The notes: generated by a model from the sequence alone, not told the origin. A DNA stretch of 64,000 bases from Gordonia asplenii (GCF_012933505.1 NZ_JABBNB010000022.1:49213-113212), one strand, 5' to 3'; shown: positions 42,934 to 52,141, counted from the first letter of the stretch. Translations and numbers: made by a program.

Positions 42934-44367
42934 GTGTACAGCAGCAAGGAAGAACTTCTCGAGGGCATCAAGAAAGAGGGTGTCGAGTACGTCGACATCC
43001 GGTTCTGCGACCTGCCCGGTGTGATGCAGCACTTCTCGATCCCCGCTGAGGCGTTCGACGAAAGCGTCTTCGAGGACGGCCTGGCCTTCGACGGTTCGTC
43101 GGTTCGCGGCTTCCAGTCGATCGACGAGTCGGACATGATGCTTCTGCCCGACCCGGCAACCGCGCGCATCGATCCGTTCCGCAAGGCCAAGACGATGAAC
43201 GTGAGCTTCTTCGTCCACGACCCGTTCACCCGTGAGGCCTACAGCCGCGACCCGCGTAACGTCGCGCGCAAGGCCGAAGACTACCTGGCCTCGACCGGCA
43301 TCGCCGACACCTGCTTCTTCGGAGCCGAGGCCGAGTTCTACATCTTCGACTCGGTGTCGTTCAGCTCCGAGATGAACGGTACGCACTACGAGGTCGAGTC
43401 CGAGAGCGGCTGGTGGAACACCGGCGCACCGACCGACCCCGACGGCACCCCCAACAAGGGCTACAAGGTCCGGCCTAAGGGCGGCTACTTCCCCGTCGCA
43501 CCGTACGACCACTACGTCGACCTGCGCGACGAGATGTCGACCAACCTGACCTCCGCCGGATTCACCCTGGAGCGCGGTCACCACGAGGTCGGCACCGCGG
43601 GTCAGGCTGAGATCAACTACAAGTTCAACACCCTGCTGCACGCCGCGGACGACGTGATGCTGTTCAAGTACATCATCAAGAACACCGCGTGGCAGAACGG
43701 CAAGTCGGTCACCTTCATGCCGAAGCCGCTGTTCGGCGACAACGGTTCGGGCATGCACGCTCACCAGTCGCTGTGGAAAGACGGCAAACCGCTGTTCCAC
43801 GACGAGGCCGGCTACGCCGGGCTGTCGGATCTGGCGCGCTACTACATCGGCGGCATCCTGCATCACGCACCGTCGCTGCTGGCGTTCACCAACCCGACCG
43901 TCAACTCCTACAAGCGTCTGGTCCCGGGCTACGAAGCCCCGATCAACCTGGTCTACAGCCAGCGCAACCGTTCGGCTTGTGTGCGTATCCCGATCACCGG
44001 CAACAACCCGAAGGCCAAGCGCCTCGAGTTCCGCTGCCCGGACAGCTCGGGCAACCCGTACCTGGCGTTCGCGGCGATGATGATGGCCGGCCTGGACGGC
44101 ATCAAGAACAAGATCGAGCCGCACGAGCCCGTCGACAAGGACCTCTACGAGCTCCCGCCGGAGGAGGCCAAGAGCATTCCGCAGGCGCCGACGTCGCTGG
44201 CCGCAGTCATCGACAAGCTCGAAGAGGACCACGACTACCTCACCACCGGTGGCGTGTTCACCGAGGACCTCATCGAGACCTGGATCGCGCACAAGCGTGA
44301 GAACGAGATCGAGCCGGTGCAGATCCGTCCGCACCCCTACGAGTTCTCGCTGTACTACGACTGCTGA
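42934..44367 (+). CDS. glnA: Glutamine synthetase type I-beta (GlnA1)
   Basis: 477-residue main glutamine synthetase, a dodecamer making glutamine from glutamate, ammonia and ATP. It has DGSSVRGFQSIDESDM, the ATP/ammonia region GSGMHAHQSLWKDGKPLF and the adenylylation loop KDLYELPPEEAKSIP with modifiable Tyr405, the target of GlnE encoded 10 kb downstream. GTG 42934 has AAGGAG 10 nt upstream. Control is by a GlnR box and a strong terminator follows. Confidence 0.97.
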   Translation: MYSSKEELLEGIKKEGVEYVDIRFCDLPGVMQHFSIPAEAFDESVFEDGLAFDGSSVRGFQSIDESDMMLLPDPATARIDPFRKAKTMNVSFFVHDPFTREAYSRDPRNVARKAEDYLASTGIADTCFFGAEAEFYIFDSVSFSSEMNGTHYEVESESGWWNTGAPTDPDGTPNKGYKVRPKGGYFPVAPYDHYVDLRDEMSTNLTSAGFTLERGHHEVGTAGQAEINYKFNTLLHAADDVMLFKYIIKNTAWQNGKSVTFMPKPLFGDNGSGMHAHQSLWKDGKPLFHDEAGYAGLSDLARYYIGGILHHAPSLLAFTNPTVNSYKRLVPGYEAPINLVYSQRNRSACVRIPITGNNPKAKRLEFRCPDSSGNPYLAFAAMMMAGLDGIKNKIEPHEPVDKDLYELPPEEAKSIPQAPTSLAAVIDKLEEDHDYLTTGGVFTEDLIETWIAHKRENEIEPVQIRPHPYEFSLYYDC

Positions 44368-44385
44368 CAGCTGAGTCCTACGCCA

Positions 44386-44436
44386 ATCGACCCGCTCCGC
44401 GATCACGTTTCCGATCGCCGAGCGGGTCGATTTGTC
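44386..44436 (+). terminator. Terminator of glnA1
   Basis: 19-bp stem with one mismatch (ATCGACCCGCTCCGCGATC against its complement), 8-nt loop, then TTTGTCTG. It starts 18 nt after the stop codon. Confidence 0.85.
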
Positions 44437-44525
44437 TGCCGTCCGAACCTTTGCGGCGTTGCTGCGATTCTCCTGCGGCGTGTCGCCGCACAAACGTCGC
44501 GGAAGTTCGCCGCCCACCCACCTGT

Positions 44526-44531
44526 TAGGTT
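44526..44531 (+). promoter_or_regulatory. -10 element TAGGTT, leaderless FKBP gene
   Basis: Seven nucleotides separate TAGGTT from ATG 44539. Confidence 0.6.
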
Positions 44532-44538
44532 TGCAGCC

Positions 44539-45153
44539 ATGACTGTCTCCCGTCGGCTCCCCCTGTTCCTCGTCGCCCCGATCGCCGCCTGCGCCCTGCT
44601 GGTCACCGCCTGCGGCTCCGACGACACCACCGCGGTCTCCACCACCGACAGCGCCGCTACCGAAGCGGGCGCCACCACCACCGATCAGGCACTCGCGACG
44701 TGCGCAAGCGGCGAACCGGCCGCCGACGCCAAGCCGCAGTGGACCTTCGACGGCACCACCGGCAAGGTTGCGGTGACCGCGTCGACCGACAACTCGGGAC
44801 CCAAGATCACCCCGACGACGCCGTTCGCGGTGTCGTCGACGCAGGTACACACGCTGGTCCCCGGCACCGGCCCGGTGGTCTCGCAGACCGCCACCGTCAA
44901 AGTCTGCTACGAGGGGGTCAACGGCCGCGACGGCAAAGTGTTCGACAGCGCGTACAAGAACGGGCAACCGGCCGACTTCCCGCTCAACGGCGTGATCCCC
45001 GGATTCACCAAAGCCATTGCGGGACAGAAGGTCGGGTCGAATGTAGCTGTAGCAATCGCTCCCGCCGACGGCTACACCTCGGGGATGCCCGACGCCGGAA
45101 TCCAGGCAGGAGACACATTGATCTTCGAGATCAAGATCCTGTCGGCCTCGTAG
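44539..45153 (+). CDS. FKBP-type peptidyl-prolyl isomerase, lipoprotein
   Basis: 204-residue exported foldase. A signal peptide ends in lipobox LLVTAC at about residue 25; a Thr/Ala-rich linker follows, then an FKBP domain with VKVCYEGVNGRDGKVFDSAY, VIPGFTKAIAGQKVGS and the C-terminal GDTLIFEIKIL strand. It would catalyse proline isomerisation outside the membrane. Two extra cysteines (ATCASGE and KVCYEG) might form a disulfide. Confidence 0.9.
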   Translation: MTVSRRLPLFLVAPIAACALLVTACGSDDTTAVSTTDSAATEAGATTTDQALATCASGEPAADAKPQWTFDGTTGKVAVTASTDNSGPKITPTTPFAVSSTQVHTLVPGTGPVVSQTATVKVCYEGVNGRDGKVFDSAYKNGQPADFPLNGVIPGFTKAIAGQKVGSNVAVAIAPADGYTSGMPDAGIQAGDTLIFEIKILSAS

Positions 45154-45215
45154 CTGATTGATTCCCGACGATGGGCAATCGTCGTTCAGCGGCCGGACGC
45201 GATGACACAGCCGGG

Positions 45216-45237
45216 GCGGTCCGGCGTCGGACCGCCT
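45216..45237. terminator. Hairpin between convergent FKBP and acyl-CoA ligase genes
   Basis: 9-bp stem GGCGGTCCG / CGGACCGCC with 4-nt loop, ending at the ligase stop codon. No U-tract; may serve both strands. Confidence 0.5.
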
Positions 45238-46825
45238 AGCGAATCTCGCTGTCCCGCAACACTCTTCGCAGAATCTTGCCCGACGACGTCTTGGGCAACG
45301 CACCGGTCAGCACGATTCGCCGCGGCCGCTTATAGGCGGCCAACTGCTCTCGTGCGTAGGCCATCAACGCGTCCGCATCCGCCCGACGCCCCGGCTCCAA
45401 CGCGACGAACGCCGTAACCGACTCGCCGCGCACGTCGTCGGGCACACCGACGACGGCGGCCTCCGCGACGTCGGGATGGCGATACAGCACCTCTTCCACC
45501 TCACGCGGCCACACCTTGTAACCGGCCGAGGTGATCATGTCTTTCTTGCGGTCGATGAGGAACGTCCAACCGTCGGCGTCGACGAATCCGACGTCGCCGG
45601 TGCGCAATTCGGCGTCGGGGAACGATTCTCCGGTGGCCTCGGGCTGCTGCCAGTACCCGGCTGCCACTTGCGGGCCGGAGATCGCCAATTCACCGATCTC
45701 CCCTGCCCCGACGTCGGCTCCCAGCTCGTCGACGATCCGTACGACGGTGTCGTACACGGGAACTCCGATCGACAGCGCACCCGACTCGGAGTCGACCGGA
45801 ATCGGCGTGCCGAGCGGCGTCGCCAACGCAGGCGAAGTGGTCTCGGTGAGCCCGTAGACGACAGTGAGCGGTTGCCCCACCGCCGCCTCGATCTTGCCGG
45901 CGAGCCTCGGCGAAATCGCCGCGCCGCCCGAGCCGAGTCGTCGAATCGAGGAGAAGTCGGCAGGCGACGACGCGTCGGCCAGCGCCACCAATGCGCTGAT
46001 CGTCCCGATCACGAATGTCGGGCGCCGCAGTCGAATGGCGTCGAGCATCCCGTCGACGCTGAAACGATGCGTCAGAATCAGCGGAGCGCCGAGTCGCAAC
46101 GAGAGGGCGACGTGCCCGATGAGGCCGGTGATGTGGAACAACGGCGTGAGTCCGAGCACCACGTCGTCGGCGTCGAGTTCCATCCAGCGTCGGTAGTACT
46201 CCGCTCCGGCAGTGAAGTTGGAATGCGTGTTGATGGTCGCCTTCGGCACACCGGTGGTACCCGAGGTGTACATCAGGACGGCCGGGTCGTGCGGCTTCAG
46301 CTTTCCGGTGCCGATCCGAGCCGCACCGGGAAGCTCGGTCAGTTGATACGCATCATGCTGTGCGGCAGTTGATTTCGCGGAGCCGCGCCAGTCGTCCGCG
46401 GAGGTGGTCACCACCACCTCGACGTCGGTCTCGCCGGATTCGACGACGCCGCGCGCGACGTCGTCGTAGAGGGAGTCGAGCACGACGAGTGCCCGGGCAC
46501 CGGTGTCGATCAGTGAGAAGGTGAGCTCACGGGCGGTGTACATCGGATTGATCGGCACCCCGATGCCGCCGACCTTCCACGTCGCGATCAGACCGATCAC
46601 GAAGGCCGGATTGTTCTGGGTGAAGATCGCCACCCGGTCTCCGAAGGCAATTCCGTTGTCCATCAACACCTTCGCCAGCGCATTGGCCCGTTCATCGACG
46701 TCGCGCATGGTGAGTACACCGTCGAAGTAGTAGATGAGCGGCCGCTCGGCGCCGTTGGCGAGGGCCGCCTCGAACATCGCCAGCGCGGTCGGGGGTCGGG
46801 TGTCGACGTCGGACGATGCGGCCAT
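45236..46825 (-). CDS. AMP-forming acyl-CoA synthetase, paralogue 1
   Basis: 529-residue class I adenylate-forming ligase. It has the P-loop MYTSGTTGVPKATI, the A5 motif VYGLTETTSP, ELRTGDVGFVDADGW, the hinge DRKKDMITSAGYKVWPREVE and the catalytic C-terminal lysine in KTSSGKILRR. Substrate unknown (fatty, cyclic or aromatic acid). ATG 46825 has TACACT 6 nt upstream. It is divergent from the XRE-TetR gene and clearly paralogous to the ligase at 47858-49525, sharing long identical hinge stretches. Confidence 0.9.
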   Translation of the reverse strand: MAASSDVDTRPPTALAMFEAALANGAERPLIYYFDGVLTMRDVDERANALAKVLMDNGIAFGDRVAIFTQNNPAFVIGLIATWKVGGIGVPINPMYTARELTFSLIDTGARALVVLDSLYDDVARGVVESGETDVEVVVTTSADDWRGSAKSTAAQHDAYQLTELPGAARIGTGKLKPHDPAVLMYTSGTTGVPKATINTHSNFTAGAEYYRRWMELDADDVVLGLTPLFHITGLIGHVALSLRLGAPLILTHRFSVDGMLDAIRLRRPTFVIGTISALVALADASSPADFSSIRRLGSGGAAISPRLAGKIEAAVGQPLTVVYGLTETTSPALATPLGTPIPVDSESGALSIGVPVYDTVVRIVDELGADVGAGEIGELAISGPQVAAGYWQQPEATGESFPDAELRTGDVGFVDADGWTFLIDRKKDMITSAGYKVWPREVEEVLYRHPDVAEAAVVGVPDDVRGESVTAFVALEPGRRADADALMAYAREQLAAYKRPRRIVLTGALPKTSSGKILRRVLRDSEIR

Positions 46826-46831
46826 GGGGCG

Positions 46832-46837
46832 AGTGTA
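46832..46837 (-). promoter_or_regulatory. -10 element TACACT, leaderless acyl-CoA ligase 1
   Basis: Six nucleotides separate TACACT from ATG 46825. Confidence 0.5.
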
Positions 46838-46890
46838 GTCGGCGTCACGTCGAGTTCGAGTGTCGGTGATCGTCCGCGCGGCGCATGCCC

Positions 46891-46896
46891 TAGCGT
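46891..46896 (+). promoter_or_regulatory. -10 element TAGCGT, leaderless XRE-TetR gene
   Basis: Six nucleotides separate TAGCGT from ATG 46903. Confidence 0.5.
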
Positions 46897-46902
46897 GGAA
46901 CC

Positions 46903-47775
46903 ATGCCACAGCCACCTGCTCGATCACAGACCCGAACCGGGTCCGGCGTCGAGCCGCGCCCCGACGGCGCGGTGGCACCGCAGACGATGATTCGCCCGGC
47001 CCGCGAACTCGCAGGTATCTCGTTGCGTGAGCTCGCCCGCCGGATCGGGGTGAGTGTCGGAACGATGAGCGCCATCGAGACGGGTAAGACGCCTGCTTCG
47101 GCGGAACGACTCGAGTCGATCGTCGCCGAGCTGGGCACCACCGTCGAATTGCTCTCCAGCACGGGACCGGCAGACGAGCCGCGCGAGGTGGCCGAATTCG
47201 ACTGGCGCGTCTACCCGGACACGCACCTCGACCCCGTGCTCGACGCCGCCATCGCCTGCTTTGTCCGGACCGGTTACCACGGCGCGACGATGCGTACCAT
47301 CGCCGCCGAAGCGGGGATCAGCGTTCCGGGCGTCTACCATCACTATGCGAGCAAGCAGAGTCTGCTGGTCGCCGGGTTCGATCTGGCCATCGCCGAACTG
47401 AGCGCACACCTGCACCCGGCCCGCGACGAAGGCACCGATCCCGTTACGCGACTGAACAATCTGTGCCAGGCGCTCGTCTTGTTCGCCACCGTACGCCGCA
47501 GCCTGGCCCGCATCATGGTCAACGAGGCACGTAACATCGACGCTCCCGACGCCGCCCGGATCGACGCGTTCACCGACGATCTGCTCACGTTGTTACGCGA
47601 CGAGATCCGCGCCGGCGTACGTACAGGGGCATTGACGACCGACGACCCCGCGGCCGCCGCGCGCGCCATCCTGTCGTTGAGTTTGAGCGTGTGCCAATGG
47701 GATTCGCCCGCGGACGACCCCGCGGCCGTCGCCGCACAGTACGCGCGGTTCGCGATCAACATCGCGCGGAATTGA
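46903..47775 (+). CDS. Two-headed regulator: XRE helix-turn-helix fused to TetR
   Basis: 290-residue regulator with two DNA-binding heads. An XRE/Cro-type HTH at about 30-83 (ELAGISLRELARRIGVSVGT, then SAIETGKTPAS) is followed by a complete TetR protein from about 108, with HTH TMRTIAAEAGISVPGVYHHY and a helical ligand domain. The gene sits between two acyl-CoA ligase genes, divergent from one and convergent with the other, and probably controls them through an acyl-CoA or acid ligand. Dual-head regulators of this kind exist in actinobacteria, but I cannot name a characterised homologue with certainty. Confidence 0.88.
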   Translation: MPQPPARSQTRTGSGVEPRPDGAVAPQTMIRPARELAGISLRELARRIGVSVGTMSAIETGKTPASAERLESIVAELGTTVELLSSTGPADEPREVAEFDWRVYPDTHLDPVLDAAIACFVRTGYHGATMRTIAAEAGISVPGVYHHYASKQSLLVAGFDLAIAELSAHLHPARDEGTDPVTRLNNLCQALVLFATVRRSLARIMVNEARNIDAPDAARIDAFTDDLLTLLRDEIRAGVRTGALTTDDPAAAARAILSLSLSVCQWDSPADDPAAVAAQYARFAINIARN

Positions 47776-47799
47776 GCCACACCGGCTCGCCGCGACACG

Positions 47800-47836
47800 A
47801 CTCGGCCACGGACCCGTGGTCCGTGGCCGAGTTGGT
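47800..47836. terminator. Bidirectional terminator between XRE-TetR and ligase 2
   Basis: Perfect 14-bp stem ACTCGGCCACGGAC / GTCCGTGGCCGAGT with a 5-nt loop, between two convergent genes. Confidence 0.75.
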
Positions 47837-47857
47837 TGAGATGCGTTGGCGCGGTTG

Positions 47858-49525
47858 TTACTTCGCGACTTCCTGATCCCGCAGCGTACGCCGCAGGATC
47901 TTGCCGGTGGTCGTCTTCGGCAGAGCCTCGACGATCTCGATGGTGCGCGGATACTTGTAGGCCGCCATGCGTTCCCTGCAGAACTCGACGAGTTCGTCGG
48001 CGGTCGCCGTCTTACCCGGCTGCAGGGACACGAACGCCTTGACGGTCTCGCCGCGGTATTCGTCGGGCACGCCGATCACGGCGGCCTCGGCGATGGCGGG
48101 ATGACCGTAGAGCACGTCCTCCACCTCACGCGGCCACACCTTGTAGCCGGACGCGTTGATCATGTCCTTCTTGCGGTCGACGAGATAGAACCAACCGTCG
48201 GCGTCCATGAAACCGACGTCGCCCGTACGCAATTCGCCGCCCGGAATCGATGTCGCGGTGGCTTCGGGCTTGTTCCAGTACCCCGGGACCACCTGCGGGC
48301 CCGACGTCGCGAACTCCCCGACGTCGCCGATCGGAACCTCGTTGCCCTCGTCGTCGATGACGCGGACGACCGTGTTGAACACCGGCACGCCGACCGATAG
48401 TGCACCCGACTCGGCGTCGACCGGCGCCCGTACTCCGAATGGCACGCCGTGCGATGGAGAGTTGGTCTCGGTGAGCCCGTAGATGTTGTGAATGTAGGCG
48501 CCGAAGATTCCTTCGAGGCGATCGGCCACTGCCGGTGCGATCGGTGCGCCGCCGGAGTACAGGGCGCGCAAGGACGTGAAGTCTCCGTCTTGAGCGCCAC
48601 CGGAATCCGCCAGCGCGATGTACGCGGTGATCGCGCCGACGGTGAACGTCGGGCGATGCTCACGGATCGCCTCGACGAAGACCGCCGGATGGAAGCGGTG
48701 GGCGATCACCAGTGTCGCGTGCAGCAGCAACGAGATCATCACATGCGCGACGAGCCCGGTGATGTGGAACAGCGGCGCGATGCCGAGGACCACGTCGTCG
48801 CTGGTCAGGCCGATCCACTCACGGTAGGTCTGCGCGTTGAACGTCAGGTTGCGATGGGTGTTCATCGCCCCCTTCGGCTGTCCCGTGGTACCGGAGGTGT
48901 AGGTCAGTACGGCGACGTCGTCGGGCGACAGGTTGACCGCGGACGGCCTTGTGCCGTCGTGGTTTTCGATCACCTCGACCAGCGAGATGGTGCCGTCGGG
49001 GGTGAACCGCGTGACGCCGTCGAACAAGCGCGCATCATCACGCGACTGACCGTCGAGCGCCGACACGGTGAACGTCGTGCGTACCGACGAGCCCTCGGCC
49101 AAGACGCCGCGCGCCACCTCGTCGTACAACTCGTCGAGGGTGAGCAGCGCGACAGCGCCGGAGTCGTCGAGCAGATACTTGAGCTCGCGGGCCTTGTTCA
49201 TCGGATTGATGAGGACCGACGCCCCGCCCGCCTTCCACGAGGCGATCAGTCCGACGAGGAAGGCGGGGTTGTTCTGCACATAGATCGCGAGCCGGTCCCC
49301 AGCGGAAAATCCCTCGGCCACAAGACGATTGGCCAGTGCGTCCGACGCCGCGTCGAGGCCTGCGAAGGTCAGCTCGCCGTCGAAGTACTTGATGGCCGGC
49401 TTGTCGGCGGCGGCGTCGACGGCGCTGCGGAACAGGTCGAGCGCGGTGTCGAACTCGGGGATCAGATCACTCGGCTGCCCTGGCGCATAGCGCGCCAGCC
49501 ACGGCCGATCGGCATATGTCGTCAC
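47858..49525 (-). CDS. AMP-forming acyl-CoA synthetase, paralogue 2
   Basis: 555-residue class I adenylate-forming ligase. Motifs: TYTSGTTGQPKGAM, IYGLTETNSPSHG, ELRTGDVGFMDADGW, DRKKDMINASGYKVWPREVE and C-terminal KTTTGKILRRTL. GTG 49525 overlaps the stop of the cyclase-family gene upstream (GTGA), so the pair is translationally coupled. The two may work in sequence: the hydrolase releases an acid that the ligase activates. This is inferred from coupling only. Confidence 0.9.
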   Translation of the reverse strand: MTTYADRPWLARYAPGQPSDLIPEFDTALDLFRSAVDAAADKPAIKYFDGELTFAGLDAASDALANRLVAEGFSAGDRLAIYVQNNPAFLVGLIASWKAGGASVLINPMNKARELKYLLDDSGAVALLTLDELYDEVARGVLAEGSSVRTTFTVSALDGQSRDDARLFDGVTRFTPDGTISLVEVIENHDGTRPSAVNLSPDDVAVLTYTSGTTGQPKGAMNTHRNLTFNAQTYREWIGLTSDDVVLGIAPLFHITGLVAHVMISLLLHATLVIAHRFHPAVFVEAIREHRPTFTVGAITAYIALADSGGAQDGDFTSLRALYSGGAPIAPAVADRLEGIFGAYIHNIYGLTETNSPSHGVPFGVRAPVDAESGALSVGVPVFNTVVRVIDDEGNEVPIGDVGEFATSGPQVVPGYWNKPEATATSIPGGELRTGDVGFMDADGWFYLVDRKKDMINASGYKVWPREVEDVLYGHPAIAEAAVIGVPDEYRGETVKAFVSLQPGKTATADELVEFCRERMAAYKYPRTIEIVEALPKTTTGKILRRTLRDQEVAK

Positions 49526-50478
49526 TTGATCGCCACCGGATTCACGGGCGCGCCGGTGGCCTCGCTGATCTTCAGTGGCGCGGCGACGTAGAAGCAGCTG
49601 TAGCGGCCGTCCGCGGCGCAGTCGGCAGCGAGTTTCTCCAGGTCGCAGATCTCGGTGAATGCGATGCCGAGGTTGCGCATCAGCGCATTGTGCAGGACCA
49701 GCGCGACGCCGTTGTGCGGGTCGAAGGTGACTTCGTTGGCGATGGTGTCGGTGACGAGGTTCGGGATCTCCATGTCCTGGAACCACTGGACCAACTCCGG
49801 CGAGTACACCAGGCCCGACTCGCAGAAGTCCTCGTAGAAGCCGTCACCCTTGTCGAAGAAGAGCTGCAGGTGGTTGGTGCGGATCAGCAGGATGTCGCGC
49901 TTCTGAATCGGCGTGCCCTGCTGCTCGGCGCACGCGATCAGGTCTTCGTGGGTGTAGGTCTCATACGGGTCGAGGTTGTTCTTGCCGCGGTAGCGGGCCA
50001 TGTCCAGCAGCACCGCGCGACCCGCGACGCCGCGCTCGGCGATCGGTGCGACGCTCGCCTTCGACAGGCCGCCGATGGTGGTGCGGGCGTCGTAGCCGTT
50101 CCAGATCTTGCCGTCGTACCAGACGTGGCCGAGTGCGTCGTACTGCGTGGAGCCCTGCAGGAAGGCGTAGATCTTGTCGTCGGCGTAGTGCAGGCCACCG
50201 GGGAACGCCGGTCCGTCGCCGCCCTCGTCCCAGTGCGACTCGTCGAGGATCATCTCACGGGTGGCCGGACTGCGGCCGGGCCAGACCGGGTCACCGTTAG
50301 GATCGCCGATCAGGCGCTGCAGAGTGAACAGTTCACCCTTCTGAATTTGCGCGGCGCCCGCCAAAACCTGTTCGGCGGTGAGATAGTTGAGGCTGCCTAC
50401 CTCGTCGTCGGGGCCCCACTTGCCCCAGTTCGTCGGGGAATCGGCGAGCAGCTCGGTCAACGGAGGTACGTCGGTCAT
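49522..50478 (-). CDS. Cyclase-family (kynurenine-formamidase-like) metal-dependent hydrolase
   Basis: 318-residue protein of the cyclase family PF04199. The metal-binding motif is present as STQYDALGHVWYDG, the form seen in the longer subfamily rather than the HxGTHxDxPxH of kynurenine formamidase. NWGKWGPDDEVGSLNYLT at the N-terminus is also characteristic. It probably hydrolyses an amide, ester or cyclic substrate. ATG 50478 has AAGGAAG upstream. Two palindromes upstream are candidate operators. Confidence 0.85.
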   Translation of the reverse strand: MTDVPPLTELLADSPTNWGKWGPDDEVGSLNYLTAEQVLAGAAQIQKGELFTLQRLIGDPNGDPVWPGRSPATREMILDESHWDEGGDGPAFPGGLHYADDKIYAFLQGSTQYDALGHVWYDGKIWNGYDARTTIGGLSKASVAPIAERGVAGRAVLLDMARYRGKNNLDPYETYTHEDLIACAEQQGTPIQKRDILLIRTNHLQLFFDKGDGFYEDFCESGLVYSPELVQWFQDMEIPNLVTDTIANEVTFDPHNGVALVLHNALMRNLGIAFTEICDLEKLAADCAADGRYSCFYVAAPLKISEATGAPVNPVAIK

Positions 50479-50496
50479 CTGAACTTCCTTTCTAGC

Positions 50497-50545
50497 TGAA
50501 CGCCTCGGAGCGATCGTTCAGTCTGTTCAACGTGACTAGGGTCAC
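50497..50545. promoter_or_regulatory. Candidate operators upstream of the cyclase-ligase operon
   Basis: TGAACG-N12-CGTTCA (50497-50520) and, 11 bp further, GTGAC-TAGG-GTCAC (50532-50545). Both are dyads of the kind bound by dimeric TetR or XRE regulators; no binding protein is assigned. Confidence 0.5.
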
Positions 50546-50627
50546 CCGTGGCACGCGATTTGTCAAGAACCACTGGTCAGCGCCGTCGAGATGATCTCCC
50601 AAAAGCTGCTGAACGCAGCGGGAAACG

Positions 50628-52130
50628 TCAGACTTCGACAACCTCGGGCAGCTCGACTCGCTGCTGACGCAGCGCCCATGCCGCCAGCACCGCGGTCGCC
50701 ACCAACACGGCGGCACCGACCCAGGCCGCGGCCGACAACCCCGACACGAACGCCTCGCGTGCGGCGGCGATCAGCGCATCCGCACGATCGGCGGGAAGTC
50801 CGCGCGATGCTGCGAGCGCTCCGGAAAGACTTTGTCCCGCAGGTGTTCCCGAGAAGGTCGGGTCGTCGAACGACAACCGGAACACCACGTTGAGCACGCT
50901 GCCGAGGATGGCGATTCCCAGCGCTCCGCCCAGCTCGCTCGACGTCTCTAACAGACTCGACGTCGCTCCGGCGCGATCAGCGGGAGCCACCCCGACGACG
51001 TAGTCGGCGATCACCGACGCCAGTGCCACGGTTCCGGCCGCAAGGAATGTCGCGCCGATCAGGACCGTGATCAGCGAGTCAGTCGTGGTCAGCGCGCCCA
51101 GGATCACGAATCCCGCTGCGGCGCAGAGCAACCCGGCGACGACAACCTTGGGCCGGCCGAACTTCGACGCTGCTGCGGCAGCGGCGGGTGCGGCCGCTCC
51201 CACGAACACCGACGGCAGCAGACTCCACAGCGCCGCCACCAGCGGGGTGTAGCCGAGGACCGACTGCAGGTACTGGGTCATGATGATGGCGTTGCCGAGG
51301 ATCGCGAACATACCGATCACGTTGATCCAGATCGATGTCGCGAACCGTCGGTCGCGGAAGAGTGTGATGTCCACCAGCGGCTGCGCGAGTCGACGCTGCC
51401 GCCACACGAAGATCGCGCCGACGACGAATCCGCCGAGGATCAGACCGATCCACGCCAACGACCATCCGTCGGCGGCGAGCTTCTTGATGCCCTCGATGAT
51501 CGGCAGGACAGTTGCGAGTGCCAGCAGAGCGCTGAGTACGTCGACTCGCCGGGAAGGATCAGCTGTATTGCCCGGCAACAGCATCGGAGCCACCACCAAC
51601 AATGCGACCATCACCGGCACGTTGATCAAGAAGACCGAACCCCACCAGAAGTGTTCCAGCAGAAGGCCGCTGATGATCGGGCCGACTGCGACGCCACCGG
51701 TGAGCACGGCACTCCAGATCGCGACGGCCTTGGCACGTGCGGTCGGGTCGTCGAAGGTGAACCGGATCAGCGCGAGCGTCGACGGCATGAGCGTCGCCCC
51801 GCCGATCGCCAGCAGTGCGCGCGCGGCGATCAACATCTCCGCCGATACTGCGAACGCCGCACCGATCGACGCGACACTGAACGCGACCGCGCCGATCATC
51901 AGCAGGCGCCGATGGCCGATCCGATCGGCCAGCGAGCCCATCGTGAGCAGCAGACCGGCGAGCACGAACCCGTACACGTCGAAGATCCACAACTGCTGCT
52001 CGGAGCTCGCGTGCAGGTCGGCGGCGATGAACGGAGCCGCGAAGAACAGCACGGACACATCCATCGAAACGATCAGCATCGGCAGGCATAGCGCAACCAT
52101 CCCCAACCAGGGAGAACGCGACTGAGTCAT
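50628..52130 (-). CDS. MFS multidrug exporter (DHA2, 14 helices)
   Basis: 500-residue drug/proton antiporter of the DHA2 (QacA/EmrB) group with 14 predicted transmembrane helices. It has the N-terminal SMDVSVLFFAAPFIAADL helix, GSLADRIGHRRLLMIG (motif A), ALLAIGGATLMPSTLALI and the motif-C-like LTGGVAVGPIISGLLLEH. It is probably induced by its export substrate through the divergent TetR gene. Confidence 0.92.
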   Translation of the reverse strand: MTQSRSPWLGMVALCLPMLIVSMDVSVLFFAAPFIAADLHASSEQQLWIFDVYGFVLAGLLLTMGSLADRIGHRRLLMIGAVAFSVASIGAAFAVSAEMLIAARALLAIGGATLMPSTLALIRFTFDDPTARAKAVAIWSAVLTGGVAVGPIISGLLLEHFWWGSVFLINVPVMVALLVVAPMLLPGNTADPSRRVDVLSALLALATVLPIIEGIKKLAADGWSLAWIGLILGGFVVGAIFVWRQRRLAQPLVDITLFRDRRFATSIWINVIGMFAILGNAIIMTQYLQSVLGYTPLVAALWSLLPSVFVGAAAPAAAAAASKFGRPKVVVAGLLCAAAGFVILGALTTTDSLITVLIGATFLAAGTVALASVIADYVVGVAPADRAGATSSLLETSSELGGALGIAILGSVLNVVFRLSFDDPTFSGTPAGQSLSGALAASRGLPADRADALIAAAREAFVSGLSAAAWVGAAVLVATAVLAAWALRQQRVELPEVVEV

Positions 52131-52141
52131 GACATTCCAAT

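Noticed and set aside
42814..45303. 829-residue minus-strand frame
   Set aside because: Antisense shadow across glnA1 and the FKBP gene, which have full family motifs on the plus strand; caused by high GC at third positions.
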